Shown here: one piece after another, positions 36,201 through 44,453 of the stretch
Position numbering within the stretch: position 1 is the first letter of the stretch
How the letters are laid out: every line of letters begins with the position of its first letter
Source: Clostridia bacterium
GTDB lineage: Bacteria > Bacillota > Clostridia > Oscillospirales > CAG-272
Direction: 5' to 3'
Length of the DNA: 64,000 nucleotides
Assembly (NCBI GenBank): GCA_017503325.1
Contig: JAFVTI010000029.1
Span: 1 to 64,000 of the forward strand
Made by a program: the position numbers and the translations under genes
The notes under the pieces: generated by a model
The model's input: the letters and a program-made list of their open reading frames with translations, nothing else
Databases searched by the model: none
What the model was told of the DNA's origin: nothing

Positions 36201-37718
36201 GACGCAAATTGCCCCAGATGCGGCACAAAGCTCAATTATGACGGACATGATATCCCGTTTGAAACCTTCCTTGGATTCTACGGTGATAAGTCACCCGATA
36301 TTGACCTGAACTTCTCGGGCGAGGTACAGGGCAAGGTTCATAAATATACGGAAGAATTGTTCGGTGCAGAAAACGTGTTCCGCGCGGGTACGATCGGTAC
36401 ATTGGCGGATAAGACGGCATACGGATACGTCATGAAATATTTTGAGGAGAAAAACGTCAGCATCTCCAACGCAGAGGCTAACCGACTGGTTGCAAACTGC
36501 GTTGGTGTGAAGCGTAACACGGGTCAGCACCCCGGCGGCATTGTCGTAGTACCCAAAACTATGGAAATCTATGATTTCTGCCCGGTGCAGCACCCCGCTG
36601 AGGATGTTAAATCCGACATCGTTACCACCCACTTTACGTTTGAATATCTGCACGATACGCTGCTCAAGCTGGACGAGCTCGGACACGATATGCCTACCAA
36701 GTATAAGTATCTGGAAAAGTATTCCGATACGAGTGTGCTTGACGTTCCGATGAATGACCGCTCGATCTACGAGCTGTTCTTGTCCACCAAGCCGCTCGGA
36801 ATCTCTCCCGAGGATATCAACTGTCCGCTCGGTACGCTCGGTTTGCCTGAGTTGGGTACACGATTCGTTATCAAAATGCTGCAGGAATGTAAACCGCAGA
36901 CATTCTCGGACCTGCTGCAGATCTCTGGTCTTTCGCACGGTACCGACGTGTGGACCAACAATGCACAGGAGCTGATCAAGAACGGTACCTGTACCATTTC
37001 CGAGGTTATCGGTACGCGTGACTCGATCATGCTTACTTTGATTGATTACGGCGTGCAAAAGGATCACGCCTTCAAGATCATGGAAATGGTGCGAAAGGGC
37101 AAGGGTCTGACACCCGAATACGAGCAGGAAATGCTGGAGGCGGGTGTGCCCGAGTGGTATATCTGGTCTTGTAAGCGTATCAAATACATGTTTCCCAAGG
37201 CACACGCAGCCGCATACGATATGTCTGCGATCCGTCTTGGATGGTTTAAGGTACACATTCCGCTTGCTTTCTATTGCGCCATGTTTACGGTTCAGCCCGA
37301 CGGCTTTGACGGCGAGTTGATCATGAAGGGCAAAAAAGCCCTTGTCGCGCATATCAAAGACATCGAATCTCGCGGACTTGATGCTTCTCCAAAGGAGCAG
37401 ACAAGCCTTGCCGTGTTGCAGCTTGCCAACGAAGCGTTTGCCCGCGGCATCAGATTCTTGCCGGTTAATCTTGAAAAGTCGGATTGGCGTGAATTCTTGC
37501 CCGAGAACGGTAAGATACGCCTGCCTTTCTCCTCATTGCCCGGTCTTGGCGAGACCGCAGCTGAGAACATTGTACGCGCAAGAGAGCAGGAGCCATTCTT
37601 CTCGGTCGAGGATCTTAAGATCCGAGCAAAGCTCTCGCAAGCTGTCATAGATATTTTAAGAAGAAACGGTGTTCTTGACGGTGTCAATGAAACCGACCAG
37701 CTGACATTTAATTTCTGA
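33267..37718 (+). CDS. polC: DNA polymerase III subunit alpha, Gram-positive type (PolC)
   Basis: PolC is the main replicative polymerase of low-GC Gram-positives with built-in proofreading. The 1483-residue protein has an N-terminal domain, an OB domain (about 265-365), a PHP domain (HLHTQMSTMDALIPP) interrupted by a DEDDh exonuclease (FDIETTGLS ... HNASFDIGF ... HRASDDAEMLA), a zinc site (CPNC ... CPRCG), and the polymerase palm (SPDIDLNFSGE, GTIGTLADKTAYGYV). A C-terminal helix-hairpin-helix region follows. It ends the pyrH-to-polC run; the GH2 gene follows after 13 bp. Confidence 0.98.
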   Translation: MMKKTFLEIFHKYHPDSYTEKLLLTITDIKLMADKELKIIEITAHFPQIVEKAELYRIQEEIRNAYDLNRVKILPKYAVELFDEDYIPQLLAETEEVGIVARGFFHRYKYKLDSGVLTVELPVIDAGILLMEDARTPQIMENILFSEFGLHIKVKIVHSEEFNQDGRSELYLRQLEELDKRLAKAAKEYDRAKEQGSFSSGNQAPQGIEQPELPRIRSVYDEDPTPIIVDGICTIGHTSYDISGVEYVKGDAFEIKPTPIAALDKPVRNAVIVGEIYAFNKERNRTGEKFNLNYCITDGNASIEIKSFNVEPEESDEICKVISNGAVVAMKGYTKYETKKSKDGNRTEGPDCLFYPVEIAKIKKLSRKDNAPVKRVELHLHTQMSTMDALIPPSAAVKQANKWGHPAIAITDHGNVQAYQDAMLTAEKIGQKVIYGMEAYFVNDTAGAVTGTCAYTPYDECIVFDIETTGLSAKTCKITEIGAVRIKQGEVIDTFNTFVDPEVPIPAEIVNLTGITDEMVNGAPKIKEALEAFYAFIGDVPGAPAKLLIAHNASFDIGFIRHNAKECGMELRNPYLDTVALSRFLNPSLNKHKLNLLAEYYQLGDFNHHRASDDAEMLAHIYFKMCDQMKSAEIYTFEQLCHEMTVSSDPLKLKPYHQILLVKNATGLKNLYKLVSMSNLQYYRRNPRIPKTQLEKYREGLIIGSACEAGEIFTAILENKSEAELEDLVSFYDYLEIQPITNNMFLIDEGKVADVEGLRDLNRRIVALGEQYNKPVVATCDAHFLNKEDGIYRKILLCGQKFKDGDRDIFLYYRTTEEMLEEFAYLGEEKAYEVVVTNTNLINDMIDSDIRPFPKGTFTPTMDGAEEDLQRICWEKAKKMYGDPLPEIVSSRLARELESIIKNGFAVLYMIAQKLVWYSEQQGYLVGSRGSVGSSVVASMAGISEVNPLPAHYWCPNCQYSDFEYAKKHKIGSGFDLPDANCPRCGTKLNYDGHDIPFETFLGFYGDKSPDIDLNFSGEVQGKVHKYTEELFGAENVFRAGTIGTLADKTAYGYVMKYFEEKNVSISNAEANRLVANCVGVKRNTGQHPGGIVVVPKTMEIYDFCPVQHPAEDVKSDIVTTHFTFEYLHDTLLKLDELGHDMPTKYKYLEKYSDTSVLDVPMNDRSIYELFLSTKPLGISPEDINCPLGTLGLPELGTRFVIKMLQECKPQTFSDLLQISGLSHGTDVWTNNAQELIKNGTCTISEVIGTRDSIMLTLIDYGVQKDHAFKIMEMVRKGKGLTPEYEQEMLEAGVPEWYIWSCKRIKYMFPKAHAAAYDMSAIRLGWFKVHIPLAFYCAMFTVQPDGFDGELIMKGKKALVAHIKDIESRGLDASPKEQTSLAVLQLANEAFARGIRFLPVNLEKSDWREFLPENGKIRLPFSSLPGLGETAAENIVRAREQEPFFSVEDLKIRAKLSQAVIDILRRNGVLDGVNETDQLTFNF

Positions 37719-37731
37719 TTTGGAGGTCACT

Positions 37732-40077
37732 ATGAAGCAAACTGTAAAAATCAATGATTGGAAGCTTTCATGGATTGAAAATGCAAAAGTAAAGAGAGAG
37801 CAAATCTGCTTGAAAACACCCGTAGATGTTACAAACGGTGGCTACCGTGCCATTCGCGCAAGTGTTCCGGGTAACTATGAGCTGGATTTTATGAGAGAAG
37901 GGATTCTCGAAGACGTATACTGGGGGCAAAATACCGTAAAGACACAGCGACTTGAGAATCTGCATCTGTATTACTACACAGATTTTACTTATGAACAGCG
38001 CGATGGTATGGACGCAGAGCTTTGCTTTGGTGGCATTGACACCGCAGCAGAGATCTACCTGGACGGTGAGCTGCTTGGCTTTGTTGAGAATATGTTCTAT
38101 GCGCACACGTTTGATCTCAATGCGCTGGAGAATGGAAAGCACTCGCTTCTCGTACATATTCTGCCGTCTGCGATTTATGCAAGAGAATTCGAAGTTCCAG
38201 CTATGTGCTTTGGCCTCAAATACAACCAGGATGGCATTCAGCTGCGTAAAGCCGGCTCTATGTTTGGCTGGGATATCATGCCTCGTCTTGTTTCGGGAGG
38301 CCTTTGGAAACCCGTAGAGATCGTCTACAAGCCCCAAAATCGCATTGTAGACCCGTTTACTTATACCATGTGGGCAAACGAGCACGATGCATTTATCTGC
38401 ACTACGCTGCGTATTCAGAGTGACGAGGACTTTATCTCGGATTTCCGTCTGATTTTGCACGGTGAGTGCGGCGATAGCGTGATCCATCATGAATACAGAC
38501 CTTTCTGTGCGTCCTGTAAGATCCAGTTTGGATTTTTGGCACCAAAGCTGTGGTGGCCCAAGAATTACGGTGAGCAGAATATGTATGATATGGAGATCAA
38601 GCTTGTCAAGGACGGCGTGGAATACGACAGCGTCAAATATCGCTTCGGTATCCGCACCTTGCAGCTCAAGCGCACCTCGCTCTCCGGCGATGACGGTGAT
38701 TTCTGCTTTATCGTCAATGGTAAACGCATTTTCGCCATGGGTACGAACTGGGTGCCTTGTGATGCGTTTCCTTCCAGACATGACGATTACACGCTGCGAA
38801 ATATCAAGCTTGCCGATGAGCAGGGCTGCAATATGATCCGTTGCTGGGGCGGTAACGTGTATCCCAGTGACGTACTGTATGACTATTGCGATGAACACGG
38901 CATCATGATCTGGCAGGATTTCAGCTTTGCATGCGGTCACTATCCGGATGACGAGCGCCTTTGCAAGCTTGTCAAGGAGGAGATCAAGCAAATCGCCATT
39001 GAAAAGCGCAATCATCCCTCGCTTGTATTGTGGGCAGGGGATAACGAGTGCGATATTTTCGTCGTACCCTACTGGGAGCAGCACAGAAATGAGGATGACC
39101 CGACTGCCATGCTTGATCCCAATTACAACGTGATCACGCGTGACATCATTCTGCATGAGCTGCGTAATCACGATGCGACTCGTCCGTATCTCCCCAGCAG
39201 CCCTTATCTGGATCCAACGGCATACAAGTATGGCATGCCCTCCGAGGATCACCTCTGGGGCCCTCGCGACTACTTTAAGGGCGAATTTTACGGCAATTCA
39301 GAATGCCATTTCGCATCCGAGATCGGATATCACGGCTGTCCTTCACCTGAATCGATCAAGAAGTTCATTCCTGCGGAAAGCTTGCCCAAGGAGTCTATCT
39401 ACGAGATCTGCGACAATCCGGATTGGCTGATCCACGCAGCGGGGATGGAACCCTACGTAGACGGTAATCCGTATTCTTACCGTAACAGACTGATGGTCAG
39501 CCAGGTTGAGCGCTTATTCGGTACGCCCTCGGGTGATCTTGCTGAATTTGCAAGACAAAGCCAGGTATCACAGGCAGAGGCAGTTAAGTATTTTATTGAA
39601 AGATTCAGAATCCACAAATGGAGAATGAGCGGAATTCTTTGGTGGAATATTGCCGACGGCTGGCCGCAGATATCCGATGCTGTCGTTGACTGGTACGGCT
39701 GTAAGAAGATCGCTTATTACTACATTAAACGCTCTCAAACACCTTTCTGCATGATGTTCGACGAGCCCGTGGACGGCAAGCTGACACTGGTAGCAGCGAA
39801 TGACACGCAGTCTACCGTGCACGCAAGCTACACCGTGACCGATCTGACGACCGGCGCAACTGTGACCAAGGGCAATCTTGAAATCGAGGCAAACGGCTGC
39901 ATCCGTGTCGAGCAGGTCCCCGAGGCAAAGAACGGCTTCTACATGATCACGTGGGAAAGCGATGCAGGAAGCGGCAGAAACCATTTTACCTGCACCATTG
40001 GAGATGGCTGGACGTGGGATGCATATCGTGCATGTATGCAAAAGGCCGGCTTCTATGACGAATACGAAGGATTCTGA
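37732..40077 (+). CDS. Glycoside hydrolase family 2, beta-mannosidase-like
   Basis: This 781-residue enzyme has an N-terminal sugar-binding jelly-roll (with YWGQNTVKTQRLENLHLYYY and FGGIDTAAEIYLDG), an Ig-like domain, and a TIM barrel. The acid/base Glu439 is in WAGDNECD and the likely nucleophile Glu530 in ASEIGYHG. The domain order and the MIRCWGGNVYPSD and DYCDEHGIMIWQDFSFAC motifs fit beta-mannosidases. It has no signal peptide, so it should act on imported oligosaccharides. ATG 37732 follows GGAGG by 5 nt; a TTG 12 bases earlier is part of the ribosome site. It lies 13 bp after polC and has a strong terminator, so it appears to share the housekeeping transcript. Confidence 0.88.
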   Translation: MKQTVKINDWKLSWIENAKVKREQICLKTPVDVTNGGYRAIRASVPGNYELDFMREGILEDVYWGQNTVKTQRLENLHLYYYTDFTYEQRDGMDAELCFGGIDTAAEIYLDGELLGFVENMFYAHTFDLNALENGKHSLLVHILPSAIYAREFEVPAMCFGLKYNQDGIQLRKAGSMFGWDIMPRLVSGGLWKPVEIVYKPQNRIVDPFTYTMWANEHDAFICTTLRIQSDEDFISDFRLILHGECGDSVIHHEYRPFCASCKIQFGFLAPKLWWPKNYGEQNMYDMEIKLVKDGVEYDSVKYRFGIRTLQLKRTSLSGDDGDFCFIVNGKRIFAMGTNWVPCDAFPSRHDDYTLRNIKLADEQGCNMIRCWGGNVYPSDVLYDYCDEHGIMIWQDFSFACGHYPDDERLCKLVKEEIKQIAIEKRNHPSLVLWAGDNECDIFVVPYWEQHRNEDDPTAMLDPNYNVITRDIILHELRNHDATRPYLPSSPYLDPTAYKYGMPSEDHLWGPRDYFKGEFYGNSECHFASEIGYHGCPSPESIKKFIPAESLPKESIYEICDNPDWLIHAAGMEPYVDGNPYSYRNRLMVSQVERLFGTPSGDLAEFARQSQVSQAEAVKYFIERFRIHKWRMSGILWWNIADGWPQISDAVVDWYGCKKIAYYYIKRSQTPFCMMFDEPVDGKLTLVAANDTQSTVHASYTVTDLTTGATVTKGNLEIEANGCIRVEQVPEAKNGFYMITWESDAGSGRNHFTCTIGDGWTWDAYRACMQKAGFYDEYEGF

Positions 40078-40084
40078 GTATAAC

Positions 40085-40120
40085 AAGAACACCGCAGCTG
40101 TCTGCGGTGTTCTTATATTA
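40085..40120. terminator. Bidirectional terminator between GH2 and the XRE gene
   Basis: AAGAACACCGCAG (40085-40097) pairs with CTGCGGTGTTCTT (40102-40114) around CTGT. T-rich tails occur on both sides, between convergent genes. Confidence 0.8.
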
Positions 40121-40134
40121 GAAATAGCAGGGAA

Positions 40135-41295
40135 TTATGCTTGCAATCGATTTGCCCACTCTACCCAACGGGGATCTGCTTTGATCTGATCCTCAATATC
40201 CGAGAAATCCGGATAACACCAAAAGGGCCATTCATCCGCCAAGTCCTTGACAGCTCCTTTTACGTGATCCGGAGTAAAACGAACGAATGAAACAAGAGGT
40301 GCTGTCAAAGAGTGTTCGCATCCATCAAATAAAGCTTCGTACGCTTTTTCATGTTCAAGTGCCATATCAAGCGAAGAAAAAGCGTCATCACAATATCCTC
40401 GAGCATACTGTAGCCTGGAAAGATAGAGATATAACTTGGCAACAAAATCATGGTATTCTCCCATGTTTTTATCATCACACACCAGATAAAAGTTTGCAAT
40501 TGCACCTTTTACCTTTTCTATGGGCATATCGCTGTCAAAGTGCGCACGGTTCACGATCAATCCAAAAATCATTTGCTCGGCAAACTCCTTGGCACAGCAT
40601 AACAGAAATTCTCCGATATATCTTGCCTGTTGCTGTCCATCCGTGCCGTCAGCGAGCAAATACTCGCGGCTCTGCTGAATTGTGGGCATTGCATTGGCGT
40701 GCGCAATCGCTTTCTCATATTGTCCAATATTTCGATATAACATGACCAATATGCCTGTGGCACGCGTTCTGATATCAGCTATTGACGTTTGCTCAGCAAG
40801 ATGTTCGCAGATTCGGATACTCTCATCCCAATATGCATTATTCAGATGTCTTAGATGATCGTGCTGCAAAAATCCTTGCTCGTCATAATATAAACGCTCG
40901 CCGCAGCGCCGCCATCCCGCTTCGCACAGGGTCTCTGCAAGCTCGATCATAATAGATTCGTTGCCCGGAAACTCAGCAAGACCGTTACGCAGTAACACAA
41001 GGCATTCGTCAAACCATATTCCGTCATTCCGATAGCGCAAATTGTATTCATGCGCTTTTTCCAGAATGGCAGTGATTTTGATTTGTCTGTCATTGTCATA
41101 GCCAAATAAATGGTCGATAGAAACACCAAAATAATTGGCAATAGCGGGAACAATCTCCATATCCGGATAACTTCCTCCGGATTCCCAACGAGATACCGCT
41201 TGCGATGTAACGCCCAATGCGTCAGCAAGCATTTCTTGTGTACGCCCCTCGCGGCGTCTGAGCTCACGAATCTTATTTCCAATAGTCAGTTGCAT
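40135..41295 (-). CDS. XRE-family helix-turn-helix regulator, paralogue of 7068-8180
   Basis: The 386-residue protein has an N-terminal HTH (residues 4-60, with EMLADALGVTSQAVSRWESGGSYPD) and a long helical C-terminal domain, the same layout as the regulator at 7068-8180 but well diverged. ATG 41295 is chosen because AAAGGAGA precedes it; a longer frame would start above the promoter. The promoter is at 41338-41366. It is divergent from the sigma-factor gene across 210 bp, so it is a candidate regulator of that gene and of itself. The DNA here is more AT-rich than the housekeeping regions around it. Confidence 0.85.
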   Translation of the reverse strand: MQLTIGNKIRELRRREGRTQEMLADALGVTSQAVSRWESGGSYPDMEIVPAIANYFGVSIDHLFGYDNDRQIKITAILEKAHEYNLRYRNDGIWFDECLVLLRNGLAEFPGNESIMIELAETLCEAGWRRCGERLYYDEQGFLQHDHLRHLNNAYWDESIRICEHLAEQTSIADIRTRATGILVMLYRNIGQYEKAIAHANAMPTIQQSREYLLADGTDGQQQARYIGEFLLCCAKEFAEQMIFGLIVNRAHFDSDMPIEKVKGAIANFYLVCDDKNMGEYHDFVAKLYLYLSRLQYARGYCDDAFSSLDMALEHEKAYEALFDGCEHSLTAPLVSFVRFTPDHVKGAVKDLADEWPFWCYPDFSDIEDQIKADPRWVEWANRLQA

Positions 41296-41322
41296 AAGAA
41301 TCTCCTTTATTCCAATCGTTAT

Positions 41323-41330
41323 CACCGGTG
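41323..41330. promoter_or_regulatory. CACCGGTG palindrome, candidate operator
   Basis: This palindrome lies between the -10 of the XRE gene and its start codon, in the leader or at the start site, with near-symmetric flanks (TTA, TAA). It shares its ACCGGT core with the palindrome at 41473-41482 before the divergent sigma gene. Confidence 0.4.
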
Positions 41331-41337
41331 TAATTGC

Positions 41338-41366
41338 ATTATATATCATTTCTGAGAAAAAAGCAA
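41338..41366 (-). promoter_or_regulatory. Sigma-A promoter of the XRE gene
   Basis: Read on the minus strand: TTGCTT (41361-41366), a 17-bp spacer and perfect TATAAT (41338-41343). Confidence 0.65.
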
Positions 41367-41472
41367 TTATCAAATGGTTGTTTCAAATTCAACCGTTGTT
41401 TGGATGATATCAATACTTACAAAATTTTGATTTTCATGAACCTTTTTTCTGAAAAAAACAACTTAATATACA

Positions 41473-41482
41473 GAACCGGTTC
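41473..41482. promoter_or_regulatory. GAACCGGTTC palindrome before the sigma-factor gene
   Basis: Perfect 10-bp palindrome 23 bp upstream of ATG 41506. The ACCGGT core matches the site at 41323-41330 at the other end of the same intergenic region, suggesting one regulator controls both genes. Confidence 0.4.
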
Positions 41483-41505
41483 GAATTCTCTGAAAGGAGG
41501 GACAT

Positions 41506-42801
41506 ATGGAACAGGAACAAAGCTTTGAAGCACTATTACAAAAGCACCGCATCGTTGTTGAACGGTATATCAATTACAGACTCCCCAACAGCTTTGATGC
41601 TGATGATGTAATTCAAGAAACTTACTTGGCGGCGTGTCTTGGGTTTGAAAAACTGAAAGACCAAAACCTTTTCAAAACTTGGATATTATCTATAGCAAAA
41701 AACCAATGTAATCTATGGTATCGGAAAAAGTATGGAAGTTCTGTGATTTCAACCGATGCAATTGCGGAAATTGCTGTCAACATTCTGTATCAAGATGATA
41801 CTCTATTCACAATGCTGAAGCAATTACCCAAAGAATCGTCAGAGATACTATTCCTGACTGCACAAGGGTACAAGCAAAAGGAAATAGCAGCGCGTTTGAA
41901 AATCCCTGTCGGAACCGTGAAAAGCAGGATCTTTCATGCGAAAAAGCAGTTTCTATCCATTTGTACCCAAGATCAAATCAGAATGTTTGAGAAAGGAAGA
42001 AGAAAAATGGCAAAGCATGATTATACTTACGGATTTCCAATGATTGTACCGCATATTTCCATTGAAAAAATCCCAAAAGATTTTATTGAAATCAAATGCT
42101 TAGATGAATCCTTCATCATTCCAAAAATCGGATGCCAGAACAGAGAGGGGATGTACCGTTATCCGGATGGGAAGCTTGCAATTGTATCAACCTGCCGTGT
42201 ACCCAAGGGGGCGATGATACATGATGCAATTGGAGTGAAAATTTGTCGCGACACTTATAATCTTGCGCACAAAAAGCTTTACAAAAATGAAGCTGTGTGG
42301 TTTGTTCAGCAAAATGATGAATATTATCGCACGCTTGGCTGTATTTGCTGCGACCAAGAGGGGGAAGACGATGAATGGATGACAGAAATTCATACTTTCC
42401 TGGAAGATTTCTACGGAGCAGTCACGAACGGCAACGATGTTGTTCATGGCAGGCCATTATTGATCAAGGAGAATCCTTTAACCGTTAAAAATAAAGAGTA
42501 TCAGATCACAGAACAAAATATCCGATATACAATGGGCATGTTCAATGTCACAATAGGCAGCAGGTCTTTTGAAACGGTAGGATATATTATTGTACAATCT
42601 TGTGGGGTCATGTGTGAAAACTATGTTGATCTTAATGGCAGAATCGTATTGATGCGTTGGTATGAATCCGAAGAAAGCATTCGGGAAACTGAATATTATG
42701 ATGATGAATTCAGACACAGTATTGCCAATAACACGTTTGTGCTGGTTAACGGCATGAAATATACGCTCATGGAGGATCGAATCAGCGAATATGCGCTCTG
42801 A
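41506..42801 (+). CDS. ECF-type sigma factor with Cys-rich C-terminal extension
   Basis: The 431-residue protein starts with sigma-70 region 2 (about 10-70: DADDVIQETYLAA, FKTWILSIAKNQC) and region 4 (about 105-155: LPKESSEILFLTAQGYKQKEIA, VGTVKSRIFHAKK), as in ECF sigma factors. A further 270 residues of unknown fold are soluble and carry clusters such as CICC and CGVMC. ECF factors with such extensions often use them as built-in regulators; this one is not recognised. A good internal ribosome site (AAGGAAG, 41993-41999) precedes in-frame ATG 42007, so the C-terminal 264 residues may also be made alone. GAAAGGAGGG precedes ATG 41506. No transmembrane anti-sigma factor is adjacent. The DNA is AT-rich, which may reflect transfer. 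Confidence 0.82.
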   Translation: MEQEQSFEALLQKHRIVVERYINYRLPNSFDADDVIQETYLAACLGFEKLKDQNLFKTWILSIAKNQCNLWYRKKYGSSVISTDAIAEIAVNILYQDDTLFTMLKQLPKESSEILFLTAQGYKQKEIAARLKIPVGTVKSRIFHAKKQFLSICTQDQIRMFEKGRRKMAKHDYTYGFPMIVPHISIEKIPKDFIEIKCLDESFIIPKIGCQNREGMYRYPDGKLAIVSTCRVPKGAMIHDAIGVKICRDTYNLAHKKLYKNEAVWFVQQNDEYYRTLGCICCDQEGEDDEWMTEIHTFLEDFYGAVTNGNDVVHGRPLLIKENPLTVKNKEYQITEQNIRYTMGMFNVTIGSRSFETVGYIIVQSCGVMCENYVDLNGRIVLMRWYESEESIRETEYYDDEFRHSIANNTFVLVNGMKYTLMEDRISEYAL

Positions 42802-42815
42802 TGAATAATCAATAA

Positions 42816-42848
42816 AAAAGCCCGACCATCATGGTCGGGCTTTTACTA
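42816..42848. terminator. Bidirectional terminator between sigma-factor and DUF4956 genes
   Basis: AAAAGCCCGACCA (42816-42828) pairs with TGGTCGGGCTTTT (42832-42844) around a TCA loop, with A- and T-tracts on both sides. It serves both convergent genes. Confidence 0.92.
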
Positions 42849-42853
42849 TTTCA

Positions 42854-43576
42854 TTAGTCGTCGTTGGGCTTTCTGGTGATTGCCACATTGAGGTTGCTGT
42901 TACGTACGCGGATGTCGTCGATCAGAGCTTTCTGTGCTTTGGGATCCTTGAGGCGGATTCTATAGCGCAGCTCATTGAGTGTACCGTATTCTACCGATTT
43001 CACGCGCTCAAGATGGAATCCCTTGCAATGCTGCTTGAGAACTTCATCAAATACACCGTCGAAATCAAGATCTTCGGGCACCATAATGGTCAGTCTGAGC
43101 GATCCACCGCCAATTTTATCAAATCCGCACAGGGAAGCGATGATAATGACCGCCAAGATAATACCGATCGCAATGGCTGCAAAACCAATACCGCCCGTGC
43201 CGCAAGCCATACCGACTGCTGCAGAAAGGTAAATGAAGATCAGATCCTGAGGGCTTTCCACAGAATGTCTGAAACGGATGAGCGCAAGACCGCCGCCGAT
43301 GCTGATGGCACGAGCGAGGTTCGAGCCGACCGAGATAACGATCACCGAAACGATAGGTCCCATGAGCAGAATGGTCAGAAGCGACTTGGTAGAATAGCCT
43401 CTTTTACGGTTGGTAAGTATGTAGACCAGGGTGACAAGCAGACACATGCCGATGCTGGCGCCGATGAGCGCTAGCGTTTTACCAAGAGTCAGTGTAGAAA
43501 CACCGGTGTTTGCCGTGTCATAATAAATTTCGATGTTGACCAATAGCTGGTTAAACAGATTCTCTAAAAACTGCAT
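42854..43576 (-). CDS. DUF4956-family membrane protein
   Basis: The 240-residue protein has about four transmembrane segments in its first 150 residues (including GKTLALIGASIGMCLLVTLVY), the conserved GGGLALIRFRHSVESPQDLIF motif, and a cytoplasmic C-terminal ferredoxin-like region (about 155-240). This matches DUF4956, which is repeatedly encoded beside VTC-domain proteins. It lies 12 bp after the VTC gene and is probably cotranscribed. A role in making or exporting polyphosphate, or anchoring the VTC partner, is inference. Confidence 0.85.
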   Translation of the reverse strand: MQFLENLFNQLLVNIEIYYDTANTGVSTLTLGKTLALIGASIGMCLLVTLVYILTNRKRGYSTKSLLTILLMGPIVSVIVISVGSNLARAISIGGGLALIRFRHSVESPQDLIFIYLSAAVGMACGTGGIGFAAIAIGIILAVIIIASLCGFDKIGGGSLRLTIMVPEDLDFDGVFDEVLKQHCKGFHLERVKSVEYGTLNELRYRIRLKDPKAQKALIDDIRVRNSNLNVAITRKPNDD

Positions 43577-43588
43577 AGTAATCCTCCA

Positions 43589-44338
43589 TTATAAAAACCC
43601 GGTCAACAAAAATTCGTCGATCCCGTTGTTTTTCAGTACTGTTTTTTTCAGATCAGTGCCGATCTTGGAAAAGGTGTGGAATGAAAGCCCAAATTCGTTC
43701 ATGATTTTGACAAACCACAAGGGAACTGCGCCTGCAAATTTGACTTCCATCAGTGCAATATCGGGTGGGAGTAAAGGCTCTCCATATCTGCCGCTTTCCA
43801 AGGATAGGTCGTGTCTGCGTGAAATAATATCAAAATCAAAGGTGACTCGGAATTTGGGATCCTCTTTGCCGTAGTAAGCAAATCTTTGATAGCTGACGTA
43901 AGCTACCGGCTCGACGGGTGTGTGCGAAAGGTAGTAATCAATCTCGCGCAGCACCTGCGTGTTGATGTACTTTGTGTCTTGTGGATATTTTCGTTCTTCT
44001 AAAAAGTCGTAAACCTCAGAGAGCTTGAGCTTTGCTCGCCGCTTGGTGCCGATACCGTTGAGCTTCTTTTTGATCTCCAAAAAGACCTTATCATCAGGAC
44101 CCGGCGTGCCGTAACTGCGCAGCCTCAGCTTTTCCTTGAATTTTGGTAGCTGTACCGAGTTTCTGATTACGTCATTATGCTCGTTGTCAAAATAAAGATT
44201 GCAGATCGTATAGGGCTTGCCATTCTTGTTATATGGGTCTGCATTCATATATTCTTCAATGCGCTGTCTGAGCGGCTCGGCAAGGCTTGCGTCAAACAGT
44301 ATCTTTTTTTCTCTTCGCTGAAACGTATTTTCTGCCAA
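43589..44338 (-). CDS. VTC-domain (polyphosphate polymerase-like) protein
   Basis: The 249-residue protein matches the VTC/CYTH-like tunnel fold: conserved basic and acidic residues in FQRREKKILFD, YFDNEHNDVIRNS, KLRLRSYG, FLEIKKKLNG, KRRAKL and ALMEVKFAG would bind triphosphate and metal. In yeast, Vtc4 with this domain makes polyphosphate from ATP. I set the start at TTG 44338 because the ribosome site GGGAGG lies 7 nt upstream. An in-frame ATG 18 bases earlier would place that site inside the coding sequence. It is the first gene of a two-gene unit with DUF4956. Confidence 0.85.
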   Translation of the reverse strand: MAENTFQRREKKILFDASLAEPLRQRIEEYMNADPYNKNGKPYTICNLYFDNEHNDVIRNSVQLPKFKEKLRLRSYGTPGPDDKVFLEIKKKLNGIGTKRRAKLKLSEVYDFLEERKYPQDTKYINTQVLREIDYYLSHTPVEPVAYVSYQRFAYYGKEDPKFRVTFDFDIISRRHDLSLESGRYGEPLLPPDIALMEVKFAGAVPLWFVKIMNEFGLSFHTFSKIGTDLKKTVLKNNGIDEFLLTGFL

Positions 44339-44367
44339 ACCGTCACCTCCCAACATAATCTTGGGTT

Positions 44368-44373
44368 ATTCTA
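44368..44373 (-). promoter_or_regulatory. Extended -10 of the VTC-DUF4956 unit
   Basis: On the minus strand TGGTAGAAT forms an extended -10 about 30 bp before the TTG start. No clear -35 is visible. Confidence 0.35.
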
Positions 44374-44414
44374 CCACGAACACTTGAATATAGCGTGAAC
44401 ATGGCATGAATGAA

Positions 44415-44449
44415 ATATGACTTTTGCACATAACGCACAAAAGTCATAT
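44415..44449 (-). terminator. Terminator of argG-argH
   Basis: ATATGACTTTTG (44415-44426) pairs with bases 44438-44449. On the minus strand the stem is followed by TTTCATTCATG, just past the argH stop at 44454. Confidence 0.7.
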
Positions 44450-44453
44450 CTGA

